A stretch of 64,000 bases of DNA, taken from NCBI GenBank assembly GCA_964462515.1, contig CAYWXK010000003.1, forward strand, positions 1 through 64,000. The letters run 5' to 3'. Shown piece by piece: positions 17,744 to 26,400 of the stretch. The first letter of the stretch is position 1. Every line of letters starts with the position of its first letter. The notes beneath the pieces are model-generated. The model was not told the DNA's origin. It saw nothing but the letters and a program-made list of their open reading frames with translations, and made no database searches. The DNA is from CAYWXK01 sp964462515 (GTDB lineage Bacteria; Planctomycetota; Phycisphaerae; Sedimentisphaerales; Anaerobacaceae). The position numbers were made by a program, and so were the translations under genes.

Positions 17744-20215
17744 ATGCGCAGAAAATGTTTACTACTTTTATGCTTGGCGCTTATTGTTAGTTGCATCGAC
17801 TATTTGTGCGCACAAGAAGCGGGTAAGGTGACCAGCAAGGGTAAGGTAGTCGATACCCTTAATAGGCCGATTACTGGATTTCGAGTCAAACTATACGAGC
17901 TGGCATACAATGAAGCTATTAATTCGTATGAGATGAAATCAACAGTAGAAGAAACAACGACCAAGAAGGACGGCGGATATTTATTCAGTGTCAGCGCCGA
18001 TAGGGATGGATATACCTACGGAATCATTGTAGCCCAGAAAGAAGGGCTGGCAATCGGCTGGGTAAACTGGTTTATGTGGGAAAACCAGGAGTGTGATATT
18101 AAACTCGGCGAGCCAAAGGCAATAGCAGGAGTCGTGGTTGATACTGATGATAAGCCGATTCCATATGCGCAAGTCAGTATCCTTGGTGCGGTGGTGGGTG
18201 AAGGTAACAGGCGGCGAGACCTGCCCAACCCGGTTGCGCTGAGCATATTCACTACTAAGACAAATGAGCTTGGTAAATTTACCTTCAGTGGATTACATGC
18301 CGATGCTACGATAGAATTCTTAGTTAAGAAACCGGGCCTTGCTACTATTAGCACGTTTTCGCCACAGGCCGACAGAGGCGAGAAATTACAATTTGCTGCG
18401 GGACAGAGTGACATAAAGCTCGTTATCCCACCTGAGACAATAGTCGAAGGAATTGTAGTGGAGAAAGGTGACGGCAAGCTGGTTGGCGGGGTGAAGATAA
18501 TAGTGCTGCAGGAGGAAAACAAGCCAATCTTTGGGCAGGAGTCAATCGTTTCGAAAGAGGATGGGACATTTAGCATAAATGCTTTGCCTGTGAGCAAACT
18601 CACCATTCAGTTAATCAAGCCAAAAGAGGGATTGACTGATTGGGTAGCTGAGCAGGTGCCTGTTACCACAGAGGCGGGAAAGACCGCAAGCGGTGTGAAA
18701 GTAGAAGTAAGTAAGGGAGGGGTATTGCAGGTTGTAATTACGGAGGAGGAGACGAAGGAGCCCATCGAGAAGGTATTGGTAAGGATACGAGAGCAAAAGA
18801 ACCAGCAACAATACTTTAGTGCACACTCGGGCAAAGATGGGGTAGCGCAGATTCGGCTGCTGCCCGGAGAATACCAAATCGAGGCTGTGTACAAGGAGAA
18901 ATACGCACAGTCGAGCCGACAGGAAACTGTAACAATCAAGGAGGGAGAGATTACTCACATCGAATGGCAGCTTGCGGCTGCACCGAAGATTACAGGTATG
19001 GTGCGGAACCAGACTGGTAAGCCGGTCGGCGGAGTTATTCTAAAAATTCACCCACCGACCTTTAACGAAACAACCTCGAATTCGCAAGGCAAGTTCGAGA
19101 TCTATTGGGACAGAAGAGGATGGGGCGGGTCTGATGAAGGGACACAATTTTGCCTTGTGGCAAGGCACACCGAACGTAATCTGGCTGCGGCAACGATAGT
19201 CGATGAAAATACAAAGACAGCGGATATTAAATTGGCTGCCGGCCTAACTATAGCGGGCAGGGTTGTGGACCCGAACGGCAAAGGCATAAGCGGTGCAAGG
19301 GTTCTTATTATGCTGCGGGTGTCCAACTGGGGTTCGAGTCTCGGGCGCGATATAGAAACGGGTGAGGGAGGAAATTTTGAAATGAAGGCTTTACCTGCAG
19401 AGCAGAAGTATTCTGTGTATGCCAGCGCAGAGGAATACGGAGAAAAGAGCTTTGAGGTTGACAGCGGTGATGCCGTGAATAATCGGCTTGAGGTAAAGGC
19501 ACTAACACTCGCAGTGGCAAATCTTTCGGTCTCGGGCGTGGTGGTGGATGTAAATGACAAGCCTGTAGCCAATGCAAAGGTCTATTGCAGCGGCGAGGGT
19601 CAGCAACATCACGAAACCCACACCGATGCAGAAGGAAAATTCACACTCGGTAAGATATGCCCGGGCAAAGTAAACGTCTTGGCCTGGGGCAAAGGGCAAT
19701 TGAATGGGTCCGTTCAGACAGAAGGCGGGGCAAGGGACGTAAAAATAGTTATTAGTGCAGAAGAAAGAGGAGAAAGTCGGTTTATCCCTAAGCAGCCGCC
19801 TTCTCTGGCAGGTAAAGCCCTACCGGAGCTTAAGGAGTTTGGGATTGAGCTATCGGCGGCTGATGTCAATGACAGGATGATTTTGGTGTGCTTCTGGGAT
19901 ATGAACCAGCGGCCATCACGAAATTGTATTACGAAGCTGACTGAGCAAGCCAAGCAGCTTAAAGAAAAAGGCATAATTATTGTCGCCATACAGAGCACAA
20001 ACATTGACGAAGCCGCCTTAAATGGGTGGGTTAAGAAAAACAATATCTCCTTTGCGCTTGGTATGGTTACAGGCGATGAAGAAGAAATACGCTTTGCCTG
20101 GGGGGCAAAGTCACTGCCCTGGCTGATTCTAACCGACCGCAAGCACATCGTTAGCGCCGAAGGCTTTTCGCTGGCGGAGCTTGATGAGAAGATAAAGGCT
20201 ATAACTCAAAAGTGA
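17744..20215 (+). CDS. Secreted multi-domain protein with Ig-like regulatory domains and a C-terminal redoxin-like domain
   Basis: An 823-residue protein from ATG 17744 behind GGAG. N-terminal signal peptide (C-L-L-L-L-C-L-A-L-I-V-S-C-I). Residues ~30-680 hold about six carboxypeptidase-regulatory-like or Cna-B-like beta domains, each with a G-x-V-V-D-x-x-x-x-P-I-x-x-A-x-V start (for example G-V-V-V-D-T-D-D-K-P-I-P-Y-A-Q-V). Residues ~690-823 are thioredoxin-fold: I-L-V-C-F-W-D-M-N-Q-R-P-S-R-N-C, then S-L-P-W-L-I-L-T-D. The usual W-C-x-x-C is replaced by D-M-N-Q-R-P-S-R-N-C, leaving one cysteine at the end of the motif and one before it, so classical dithiol chemistry is doubtful. It begins 38 bp after selenoprotein 3 and is likely co-transcribed; it may present or receive electrons from the selenoproteins (inference). 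Confidence 0.85.
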   Translation: MRRKCLLLLCLALIVSCIDYLCAQEAGKVTSKGKVVDTLNRPITGFRVKLYELAYNEAINSYEMKSTVEETTTKKDGGYLFSVSADRDGYTYGIIVAQKEGLAIGWVNWFMWENQECDIKLGEPKAIAGVVVDTDDKPIPYAQVSILGAVVGEGNRRRDLPNPVALSIFTTKTNELGKFTFSGLHADATIEFLVKKPGLATISTFSPQADRGEKLQFAAGQSDIKLVIPPETIVEGIVVEKGDGKLVGGVKIIVLQEENKPIFGQESIVSKEDGTFSINALPVSKLTIQLIKPKEGLTDWVAEQVPVTTEAGKTASGVKVEVSKGGVLQVVITEEETKEPIEKVLVRIREQKNQQQYFSAHSGKDGVAQIRLLPGEYQIEAVYKEKYAQSSRQETVTIKEGEITHIEWQLAAAPKITGMVRNQTGKPVGGVILKIHPPTFNETTSNSQGKFEIYWDRRGWGGSDEGTQFCLVARHTERNLAAATIVDENTKTADIKLAAGLTIAGRVVDPNGKGISGARVLIMLRVSNWGSSLGRDIETGEGGNFEMKALPAEQKYSVYASAEEYGEKSFEVDSGDAVNNRLEVKALTLAVANLSVSGVVVDVNDKPVANAKVYCSGEGQQHHETHTDAEGKFTLGKICPGKVNVLAWGKGQLNGSVQTEGGARDVKIVISAEERGESRFIPKQPPSLAGKALPELKEFGIELSAADVNDRMILVCFWDMNQRPSRNCITKLTEQAKQLKEKGIIIVAIQSTNIDEAALNGWVKKNNISFALGMVTGDEEEIRFAWGAKSLPWLILTDRKHIVSAEGFSLAELDEKIKAITQK

Positions 20216-20252
20216 AAATCTGGTGTCAAACACCTGGCTAAATATTCTTTTG

Positions 20253-21071
20253 CTAACGGTCACATACACTGGCGAAGTTGAGGGCATCGAAATTGCAGCG
20301 AGTGCACTCCAAGCAGCGAATACAGCGCAGGTCATTTGGGCTTTTTTCCGGCTCAATGTTGTATTTGCAGAACTTATGGCACTGGAGGCAGTTGGTGCAG
20401 TTGTCGTGAGTGAACCGTATGAAGAAGGCAGAAATGCGGTTGAATAGCGAAAATATGGCACCGAGCGGGCAGAGGATTCTGCACCAGGGCCTTTTCACAA
20501 AGAAAATGGCGATTAAAAACAGGACAAGAATTGTCAATTTAAGTGCGTTTGGCCAGGCGATTGTTTTGCCGGTGATGGCCTGCTGAACCATATCAGGGAC
20601 GGCTTTTTCGAGTGCTCCTGCGGGACAAACACGACAGATAAAGAGCGGATGTCCCTCGCCGAAAAAGTAAGGAATAGCTATTACTGTGCCAACGAGGACT
20701 ACATAGCGAAGGTGACCAGTCCACTTAGGCAGATTGAACTTGGGCGTTGGGATTTTAGCAGCAACATCCTGCAATAGGCCGAAGGGACAGACCCAGCCGC
20801 ATAAAGAAGAGCCGAATAGCGCGCCGACTACGATAAGGAAACCAATTGTTACAAAGGGAAAGATGTGAATCGCAGTAAATTGAGCGATGACGCCGATAGG
20901 ACAGGCGAAGGTTGCCAGAGGGCAGGCGTAACAATGAAAAACCGGGCCGCACATATTATGCAAACGCAGCGCCAGAGGGTCGAGCCAGACAAGAAGGAAA
21001 GCCGCCTGTATCCACGTTCGTTTGGGGAGGAGCTTTGCAACAAGATTACTTAATTTGTTTTTTTTGACCAT
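20253..21071 (-). CDS. NapH/CcoG-like membrane polyferredoxin (4Fe-4S)
   Basis: About 272 residues with four to five membrane helices and cysteine motifs on both sides: C-P-L-A-T-F-A-C-P-I-G, C-G-W-V-C-P-F-G, C-R-V-C-P-A-G, C-R-I-L-C-P-L-G, then two ferredoxin-type clusters C-T-N-C-L-Q-C-H-K-F-C and C-I-R-C-L-E-C-T-R-C. Proteins of this class pass electrons across the membrane to periplasmic redox enzymes. I place the start at ATG 21071; upstream GTGs at 21080 and 21077 are possible. It converges with the selenoprotein operon and lies just after the small protein at 21091-21345 on the same strand. A role as electron donor to the neighbouring selenoproteins is inference. Confidence 0.88.
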   Translation of the reverse strand: MVKKNKLSNLVAKLLPKRTWIQAAFLLVWLDPLALRLHNMCGPVFHCYACPLATFACPIGVIAQFTAIHIFPFVTIGFLIVVGALFGSSLCGWVCPFGLLQDVAAKIPTPKFNLPKWTGHLRYVVLVGTVIAIPYFFGEGHPLFICRVCPAGALEKAVPDMVQQAITGKTIAWPNALKLTILVLFLIAIFFVKRPWCRILCPLGAIFSLFNRISAFFIRFTHDNCTNCLQCHKFCKYNIEPEKSPNDLRCIRCLECTRCNFDALNFASVCDR

Positions 21072-21084
21072 GGTCACCACGGTC
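21066..21084 (-). promoter_or_regulatory. Hairpin after the CPT-UGA codon (possible SECIS)
   Basis: On the minus strand GACCGTGG-TGA-CCATGGTC: an 8-bp stem with one G-T pair, beginning 15 nt after UGA 21102-21100, with a 3-nt loop whose second base is G. It overlaps the start codon of the polyferredoxin, so it could equally control that gene's translation. Confidence 0.45.
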
Positions 21085-21090
21085 TATTTG

Positions 21091-21345
21091 CTAATGGCCT
21101 CAGGTCGGGCAGGCCTGGGGCGGCTGGCCGGTGTATGTTTGTTTGAGGCTGCCGGAGCTGTCGCGTGTTACGCCGCCTATCGAGACCTCTTTTATAAGAG
21201 CAGGTTCGGATTTGGCAGACACAGTGGTATCGTCCTGCTGGGCCCAGACATTTGTAAAATGAAAAAATACACCGTAAAATAGAAGGGCAAGCCCAAGTAG
21301 AATCAACAGGCAAAAGAGAACGACTTTAGCTTTTCTTGTTGCCAT
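21091..21345 (-). CDS. Small membrane protein, possible C-terminal selenoprotein (C-P-T-U-G-H)
   Basis: The frame from ATG 21345 (AGGAAA upstream) gives 81 residues ending Q-A-C-P-T at UGA 21102-21100. Reading the UGA as Sec adds only U-G-H before TAG at 21093. One N-terminal membrane helix (V-V-L-F-C-L-L-I-L-L-G-L-A-L-L-F-Y-G-V-F-F) and a short exported tail (I-G-G-V-T-R-D-S-S-G-S-L-K-Q-T-Y). C79-P-T-U82 would be a CxxU redox pair near the C-terminus. Evidence for recoding is the CxxU spacing, the hairpin 15 nt downstream and the selenoprotein neighbourhood. Against it, the extension is only two residues and there is no paralogue here to compare. If UGA is a plain stop the gene is 21100-21345. 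Confidence 0.55.
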
Positions 21346-21493
21346 AAAAATAGGTTTCCTAACCACTGTCCTTAACATCTCTAACTGCAACCTTCTCGAA
21401 TTACTTGATATTTCTACACTGCCGTAAGCAGGATAACAAGAAAAATCGCTTAATAATTCTTTTGGATATTCAGCTTCGCCAAGGCAAAGGTCT

Positions 21494-21515
21494 CGTCTGG
21501 GCGAAGGCCCAGACG
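21494..21515 (-). terminator. Strong hairpin downstream of the FAD oxidoreductase
   Basis: A perfect 9-bp stem (CGTCTGGGC with GCCCAGACG) and a four-base loop, 26 bp past the stop of the minus-strand oxidoreductase. There is no U-tract, so it may stabilise the 3' end rather than terminate. Confidence 0.5.
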
Positions 21516-21540
21516 GAGTCCCGATTTGCGCGGGTGCACT

Positions 21541-23001
21541 TTAACTTTCAAAATATACGCCGCCTTTTTCAAGGGCACTTCTTAAAGCGGTGTATGGAAG
21601 CTCACGCATCATATAGTTTCTCTTGGCACAGAGAGCTGCCGCTGTTCCCGTTGCCTGGCCCTGTCCCATACAGCTTACTGTGTTTCTGGTTGACATATGG
21701 GCCTCGTGGTCTGAGGTAATCATCATACCGGCTGCCAGTAGATTATCTATTCCCGCTACACGCAATGCTCTGTATGGGATCCCATAAGTGCCGCCATTTT
21801 TTATCTGCAATCGCGGCGCCGAGTCGTGAAAACCATAGACCATAACATCGTCATCAAAGTGCCTTCCTTCAAGCACATCTGAAAGCGTAATGTCGTAATC
21901 GCATTTTATTAGTCTGCCACGCCGGATGCAAAGCTGCGGACTTGTCCTTGCGATAAAGGCCTTTTCACAGCCGGGGACATATTTTCTAAATAGCTCTACC
22001 GCCCTCACCTGACGCCTTCGTAGCTCTAATTCCGCCTTCGCTGCTTCATCTCTATTTGTCGGACTGACGGGCATTTTGAAATTTAGCTTGATGAACATAA
22101 AATAATTGTCGTGAACGGTGGTCGTAACCATCGACATACCGATTTTGTTGGCCTCTTCTCTGAACCCGACAGGTAAATTGACTGTCCTGCCTTCCAATCG
22201 GACGATTTGACCATCTTTGCCGCTGCGCCGGCCTTCGGCAAGCTGTGTCAGGACATCGTGCTTCGTGAGAAACTCATAGTATTTCTCCATACTTACATTG
22301 GCGACGCCGATACTATTGGCGACAGGGTAATCGTTTGGCTCGGTGTATTTTGCGCCGGCGTAAGCGGCAAGGTCGCCATAGCCGGTGCAATCGACAAATG
22401 ATTTCGCATAGAACGCCTCTCTGCCGGAACGGCTCTCGGCAATTACGCCTCTAATCCGCGAGCCGTCCATAATCGCACCGACAAGGAGCGTATTTACGCA
22501 GATAAAGACGCCTGCATCAGCGAGCATTTCAAATGTTATGAGCTTATACAACTCCGTATCAATTGCGGTGCATACCGAGTCGAAATCGTAGCCTTTGGAC
22601 ATCTCCGCGTGACCCGATGTGCCGCCGACCTTGCTAAGGCGGTCTATAATCTCCTGCGGAACCCCTCGCACGACCTGACGTTTCTTGACCCCTGGAAAGG
22701 CCTTCCACAGATTATAGAAGCTGTGAAGCGCAGTGCCGCCTTCCGTAACAATCCCGCCCGGATAACCCTTTGCCTCTATCAACGCTGCCTTTGCACCTTG
22801 TCTCGCTGCTGCTATCGCCGCCACCACTCCTGCCGTGCCGGCCCCCGCTACAACGACATCAAATTTCCTTACCGGCAACTTCTTCGCCGTCTCCTCATAA
22901 TAATCTCCAGTCTGGCTTCCTGCCGGACCACCTTGTGCAAATCCTGCCTTCACCCCTACTCCAATCATTAGCATCTTCTTCGAAAACTCCCGTCGATTCA
23001 T
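21541..23001 (-). CDS. Exported FAD-dependent oxidoreductase
   Basis: A 486-residue protein with a Tat-like N-terminus (M-N-R-R-E-F-S-K-K-M-L), so it is probably exported folded. The FAD-binding dinucleotide motif is D-V-V-V-A-G-A-G-T-A-G-V-V-A-A-I-A-A-A-R-Q-G, followed by L-I-E-A-K-G-Y-P-G-G-I-V-T-E-G-G. Near the C-terminus A-A-G-M-M-I-T-S-D-H-E-A-H-M-S-T-R and M-G-Q-G-Q-A-T-G-T-A-A-A-L complete the flavin site. This is the FAD_oxidored family common in Planctomycetota and often linked to carbohydrate catabolism; the substrate is unknown. GAAAGGAAAAG precedes the ATG. Confidence 0.88.
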   Translation of the reverse strand: MNRREFSKKMLMIGVGVKAGFAQGGPAGSQTGDYYEETAKKLPVRKFDVVVAGAGTAGVVAAIAAARQGAKAALIEAKGYPGGIVTEGGTALHSFYNLWKAFPGVKKRQVVRGVPQEIIDRLSKVGGTSGHAEMSKGYDFDSVCTAIDTELYKLITFEMLADAGVFICVNTLLVGAIMDGSRIRGVIAESRSGREAFYAKSFVDCTGYGDLAAYAGAKYTEPNDYPVANSIGVANVSMEKYYEFLTKHDVLTQLAEGRRSGKDGQIVRLEGRTVNLPVGFREEANKIGMSMVTTTVHDNYFMFIKLNFKMPVSPTNRDEAAKAELELRRRQVRAVELFRKYVPGCEKAFIARTSPQLCIRRGRLIKCDYDITLSDVLEGRHFDDDVMVYGFHDSAPRLQIKNGGTYGIPYRALRVAGIDNLLAAGMMITSDHEAHMSTRNTVSCMGQGQATGTAAALCAKRNYMMRELPYTALRSALEKGGVYFES

Positions 23002-23288
23002 TTACTTTTCCTTTCTGAATCTGGTCGTAGCAGCAAACGATAAAACTCACCTACCAAATTTCATTACCGGTATTCTTATACATAGATGGTGTGCAGAGCA
23101 CACCCTATCAAACTATTTTTGTTACGATTCGAGGCAAAGGCAAAATAATTTCTGACCTCCCATATAACATAGAATCGCAATCTTCATCAAGGTCTCCAGA
23201 TTCTGCGGACGCTCTTAACAATCTCTGCTCTACTTTTTATATCGGCAAGTATGAAGGGTTTAACCTGCCTTAATTTATTATTCCAAAA

Positions 23289-23382
23289 TGGCGGAGGCGA
23301 ATGGGAATCGAACCCACCCAAGACCATTCGGCCCTGCACTGGTTTTGAAGACCAGGAGCGCCACCAGGCGCCAGTCACCTCC
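23289..23382 (-). tRNA. selC: tRNA-Sec (anticodon UCA)
   Basis: A 94-nt gene including encoded CCA. The 5' strand GGAGGTGA pairs with TTCGCCTCC to give the 8-bp acceptor stem typical of bacterial tRNA-Sec. The anticodon arm CTGGT-CTTCAAA-ACCAG carries UCA (23346-23348 on the plus strand). A long variable arm follows (AGGGCC...GGTCTT), then the T arm with TTCGATT and the discriminator G before CCA. It shows that this genome can insert selenocysteine at UGA, and lies 5.7 kb from the predicted selenoprotein cluster. Confidence 0.96.
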
Positions 23383-23497
23383 GCAGCGATTTTAACACCT
23401 AAAATATTATACCAGTTGAGGCGCACAATTGTTGCGACAAAATTTTGTTGGCAAAAGAAAAATACTAATGTCGCATTGGCACAACTTGCCTTAAGGT

Positions 23498-26400
23498 TCA
23501 TTTTGCCAAAGGTTTTGCAACTCCTTTGCCAGTAAAAAGGGCCTTTATTTCGGCTGGGCTTAGAGCATAGTTATAGATGCGGACATCGTCAATCAGGCCA
23601 TGGAATAACCTATCTTTAGCATATGTGCCCCTTCCAATATTCAGATCATAAGATGAGCTATTAATCGGACCCTTTGCAGAAGTTGAGCCGGATTCGGCTC
23701 CATTTATATACACTCTAATAGTACCGCCGTCGTATGTCCCTACAACCTGATACCATTTACCTGTTCCCATTACGGGGTCACTTACAGCGTCAGGCCAGAT
23801 GTCTTCAGCGGTGCTTATTACAAAAGATAGCATTCCGCCATCACCACACCTAAGCGCATAACCATGATAACCATAGTCCCAATCGTCTTTTGAAACAATG
23901 CTGCCCGTCCAGGAATATGGCGTCCAGGTTTCCGCTTTAATCCATGCTGATACTGTCACGGTATCTGCGTTGAGATCAGATGCACCGGGAATCAATACGT
24001 AATCATCGCTTCCATCAAAACTCAGACACCACCCACGATCTCTATCGTTTACCCAGGTCTTATCCCCTTTTATAATCCCATAGTTGTTACTGGCTGAATC
24101 ATACGTAATTTCTCCACTACCTTCGTCAAATTTCCACCAGGCGACTATTTCACCCGTCGAAAAGCTCCACAGATTACCCATACGGAACGGTTTGCGTGAT
24201 TCGTACAGTTTCAGGCGCGCCTCATAATTGGCCTGCCGGTTGGCGCGTTTATCCTTTGGCAGTAAATCAATAGCTTCCTTCTGCCACTTGACGGCGGAGG
24301 CAAAATCACCGACCTCGGCATAGACGGCTGCCAGGGTGCTGACGTAACGATAGTCCTTCCAGTTCGTCAGCTCGCAGGCCTTAGTGGCGTTCTCAACCGC
24401 CTTGTTGGTGTTTCGAAACTCAGGTGCCGGACATGCGGCCTGCAAGTAGGCAAGGTCAGCGAAGGCACGGGCATGGTTCGTGTCGAATCGCACGGCTGCC
24501 TCATAATCTGCAATTGCTTCTGCATACCTGGTTCCTTCTTCATACCTGCGACTTCTGCCCCGATTGTAATACGCCCTTCTTAACGCCTTGATAACACCAT
24601 CTATGCCTCCGGCGGTGTTGGGGTCTTTTAGTGATCTCAGTGCCTCAACCAGTTGAGCGGCCTCATCGAGTTTACCAGCTTTGATATATTCCCACGCTGA
24701 ATAAACCTTTGTATTTTTGCCGGCGAAGAGTTGTTCGGCCTCATAAAGGTAATGTTCTTCAGATATATGTTGCTCGTCTTCAAACATCTGTCGTAGTTGT
24801 TCAAGGGAAGCTTGTGCTTCCTTTTCGCGGCCAAGCCGGAACAACGACATTGCGATGAACGCTATGTCAGACGGACGAGATTTATTATTGGCTGCGCGGT
24901 AGAGGTTGTCGGCACCACTCAACATTGTAAGGGCTTCTTCGTAAGCGTCTTTCTGGTAGTATTCTATACCCTGCAAAGAGAGATTATCTATCAAGTTAAT
25001 TGCATAAGAGTAGCTGCTTTCATCCAGAGCATTGCTCTTGAGCGCGCGTGTATATTGCTCGCATTTACGCTGCAGGAACTCCTCACGCGTAAATACAGGC
25101 ACAAGTGACTGATAAGTAGGAATGTTGGGGTCAAGCTTTGCAAGCCATATCTCAAAAAAGGGGAAGCGAAGGTCAACAGCTATCTGGGACCGGTCAAGTG
25201 ACCGGTTCCCTCTCATAACGGGGGCATCAAATATCTGCCACGCCTCTTTGCGCTGGACATCAAAACTCCATAAACCTAAGTCGTAAAGCCCCGAAAGGAA
25301 CACTTCCTTTCCATCAGATAACCACCTCACCAGCATTCCCCTCTCCGGCCCTGGCGCAGTCCACCTTGTCACCACGTTTCCTGTGGATATCTCCACGATT
25401 CTAAGCTCGGCGCCCACCGCGTATGCAACATATCTCTCATCCGGTGATACTCCATAGGTCCACCCTATACACAAGACGAGTTGTCTGGGCTGAGCGTTGG
25501 GGTCGTCGACAGAGATGGAACATAGCATTTCATCTGCTCGCGAATGGAAAAAGAGGTGTTTCGAGTCGCTGGCCCATGAAGGCCAAGTACCCATAGCTAA
25601 TCGTCTTGGCTCTCCGCCTGATGCCGGCATAATCCATAACTCCTCTTGGTATGGCTCACGAACGAAAGCAATATACTTACCGTCAGGCGACCACGCGGGG
25701 TCTTTGCCGGAACTTACTAACAAGCGGGTTTTGCCGGAATCTATGTCGAGGATTTCAATACCACTTGCCCCATATATGACCGGCGCCCCTGTCCTTGATG
25801 TTTTGGGCTGCCACGCATATTCGTCGGTTCGATTATAGGCCAGTTGTCTTCCATCAGGTGACCAGCTTGGCTGGTTGGAAAGTGAAGGCACCAAACGCAC
25901 TGCCTTTTTTTGTAATCTGCGATAAGAATCGGCAGCCTCCTGCATTACAGAGAAAGGTGGGTCCTGTGTGACACCAGCAGGCAGTTCAAACGGCTGGCCG
26001 GCACCCAGAACATTGAATACGTGCCTTACCATTCGTGCATTGAACTGCTGTTCTTGCCCGGGCTCGTCAGCCACAATCTCCTTGTACTGCTTTCTTGCAG
26101 AGTCATATTGGCCAAGTGAAACCAGTGCAGTGAATACATTAAAGCGGTAAACAGGAACATTTGGCTCAAGCTCGATGCAACGCTGCGCATCCTGAAGCGT
26201 CGCTTTATAGTCGCTCATACGTTCGTAAGTTTCACGGCGCTGGTTATAAAGTTCGGCAAGCTCGGATTTGACATCGCAAATCTCAATGGCGCGATTATGG
26301 TCATTGATGGCATCATCGAACCTACCCATCTCACGGCGGGCTATTGCACGAAGAGAATAACCTAATGAGTCCTTGGGCCGCATTACAATGATTGCCTCCA

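Noticed and set aside
20213..20282. UGA stop of the redoxin protein followed by a small GGTGT-CAA-ACACC hairpin
   Set aside because: The redoxin fold is complete, the hairpin is only 5 bp and only 6 nt away, and the extension has no Cys. More likely part of the convergent intergenic end.
23498..23500. UGA stop of the large kinase as possible Sec
   Set aside because: The LamG domain is complete and readthrough meets a stop after about ten codons without a Cys-containing motif.
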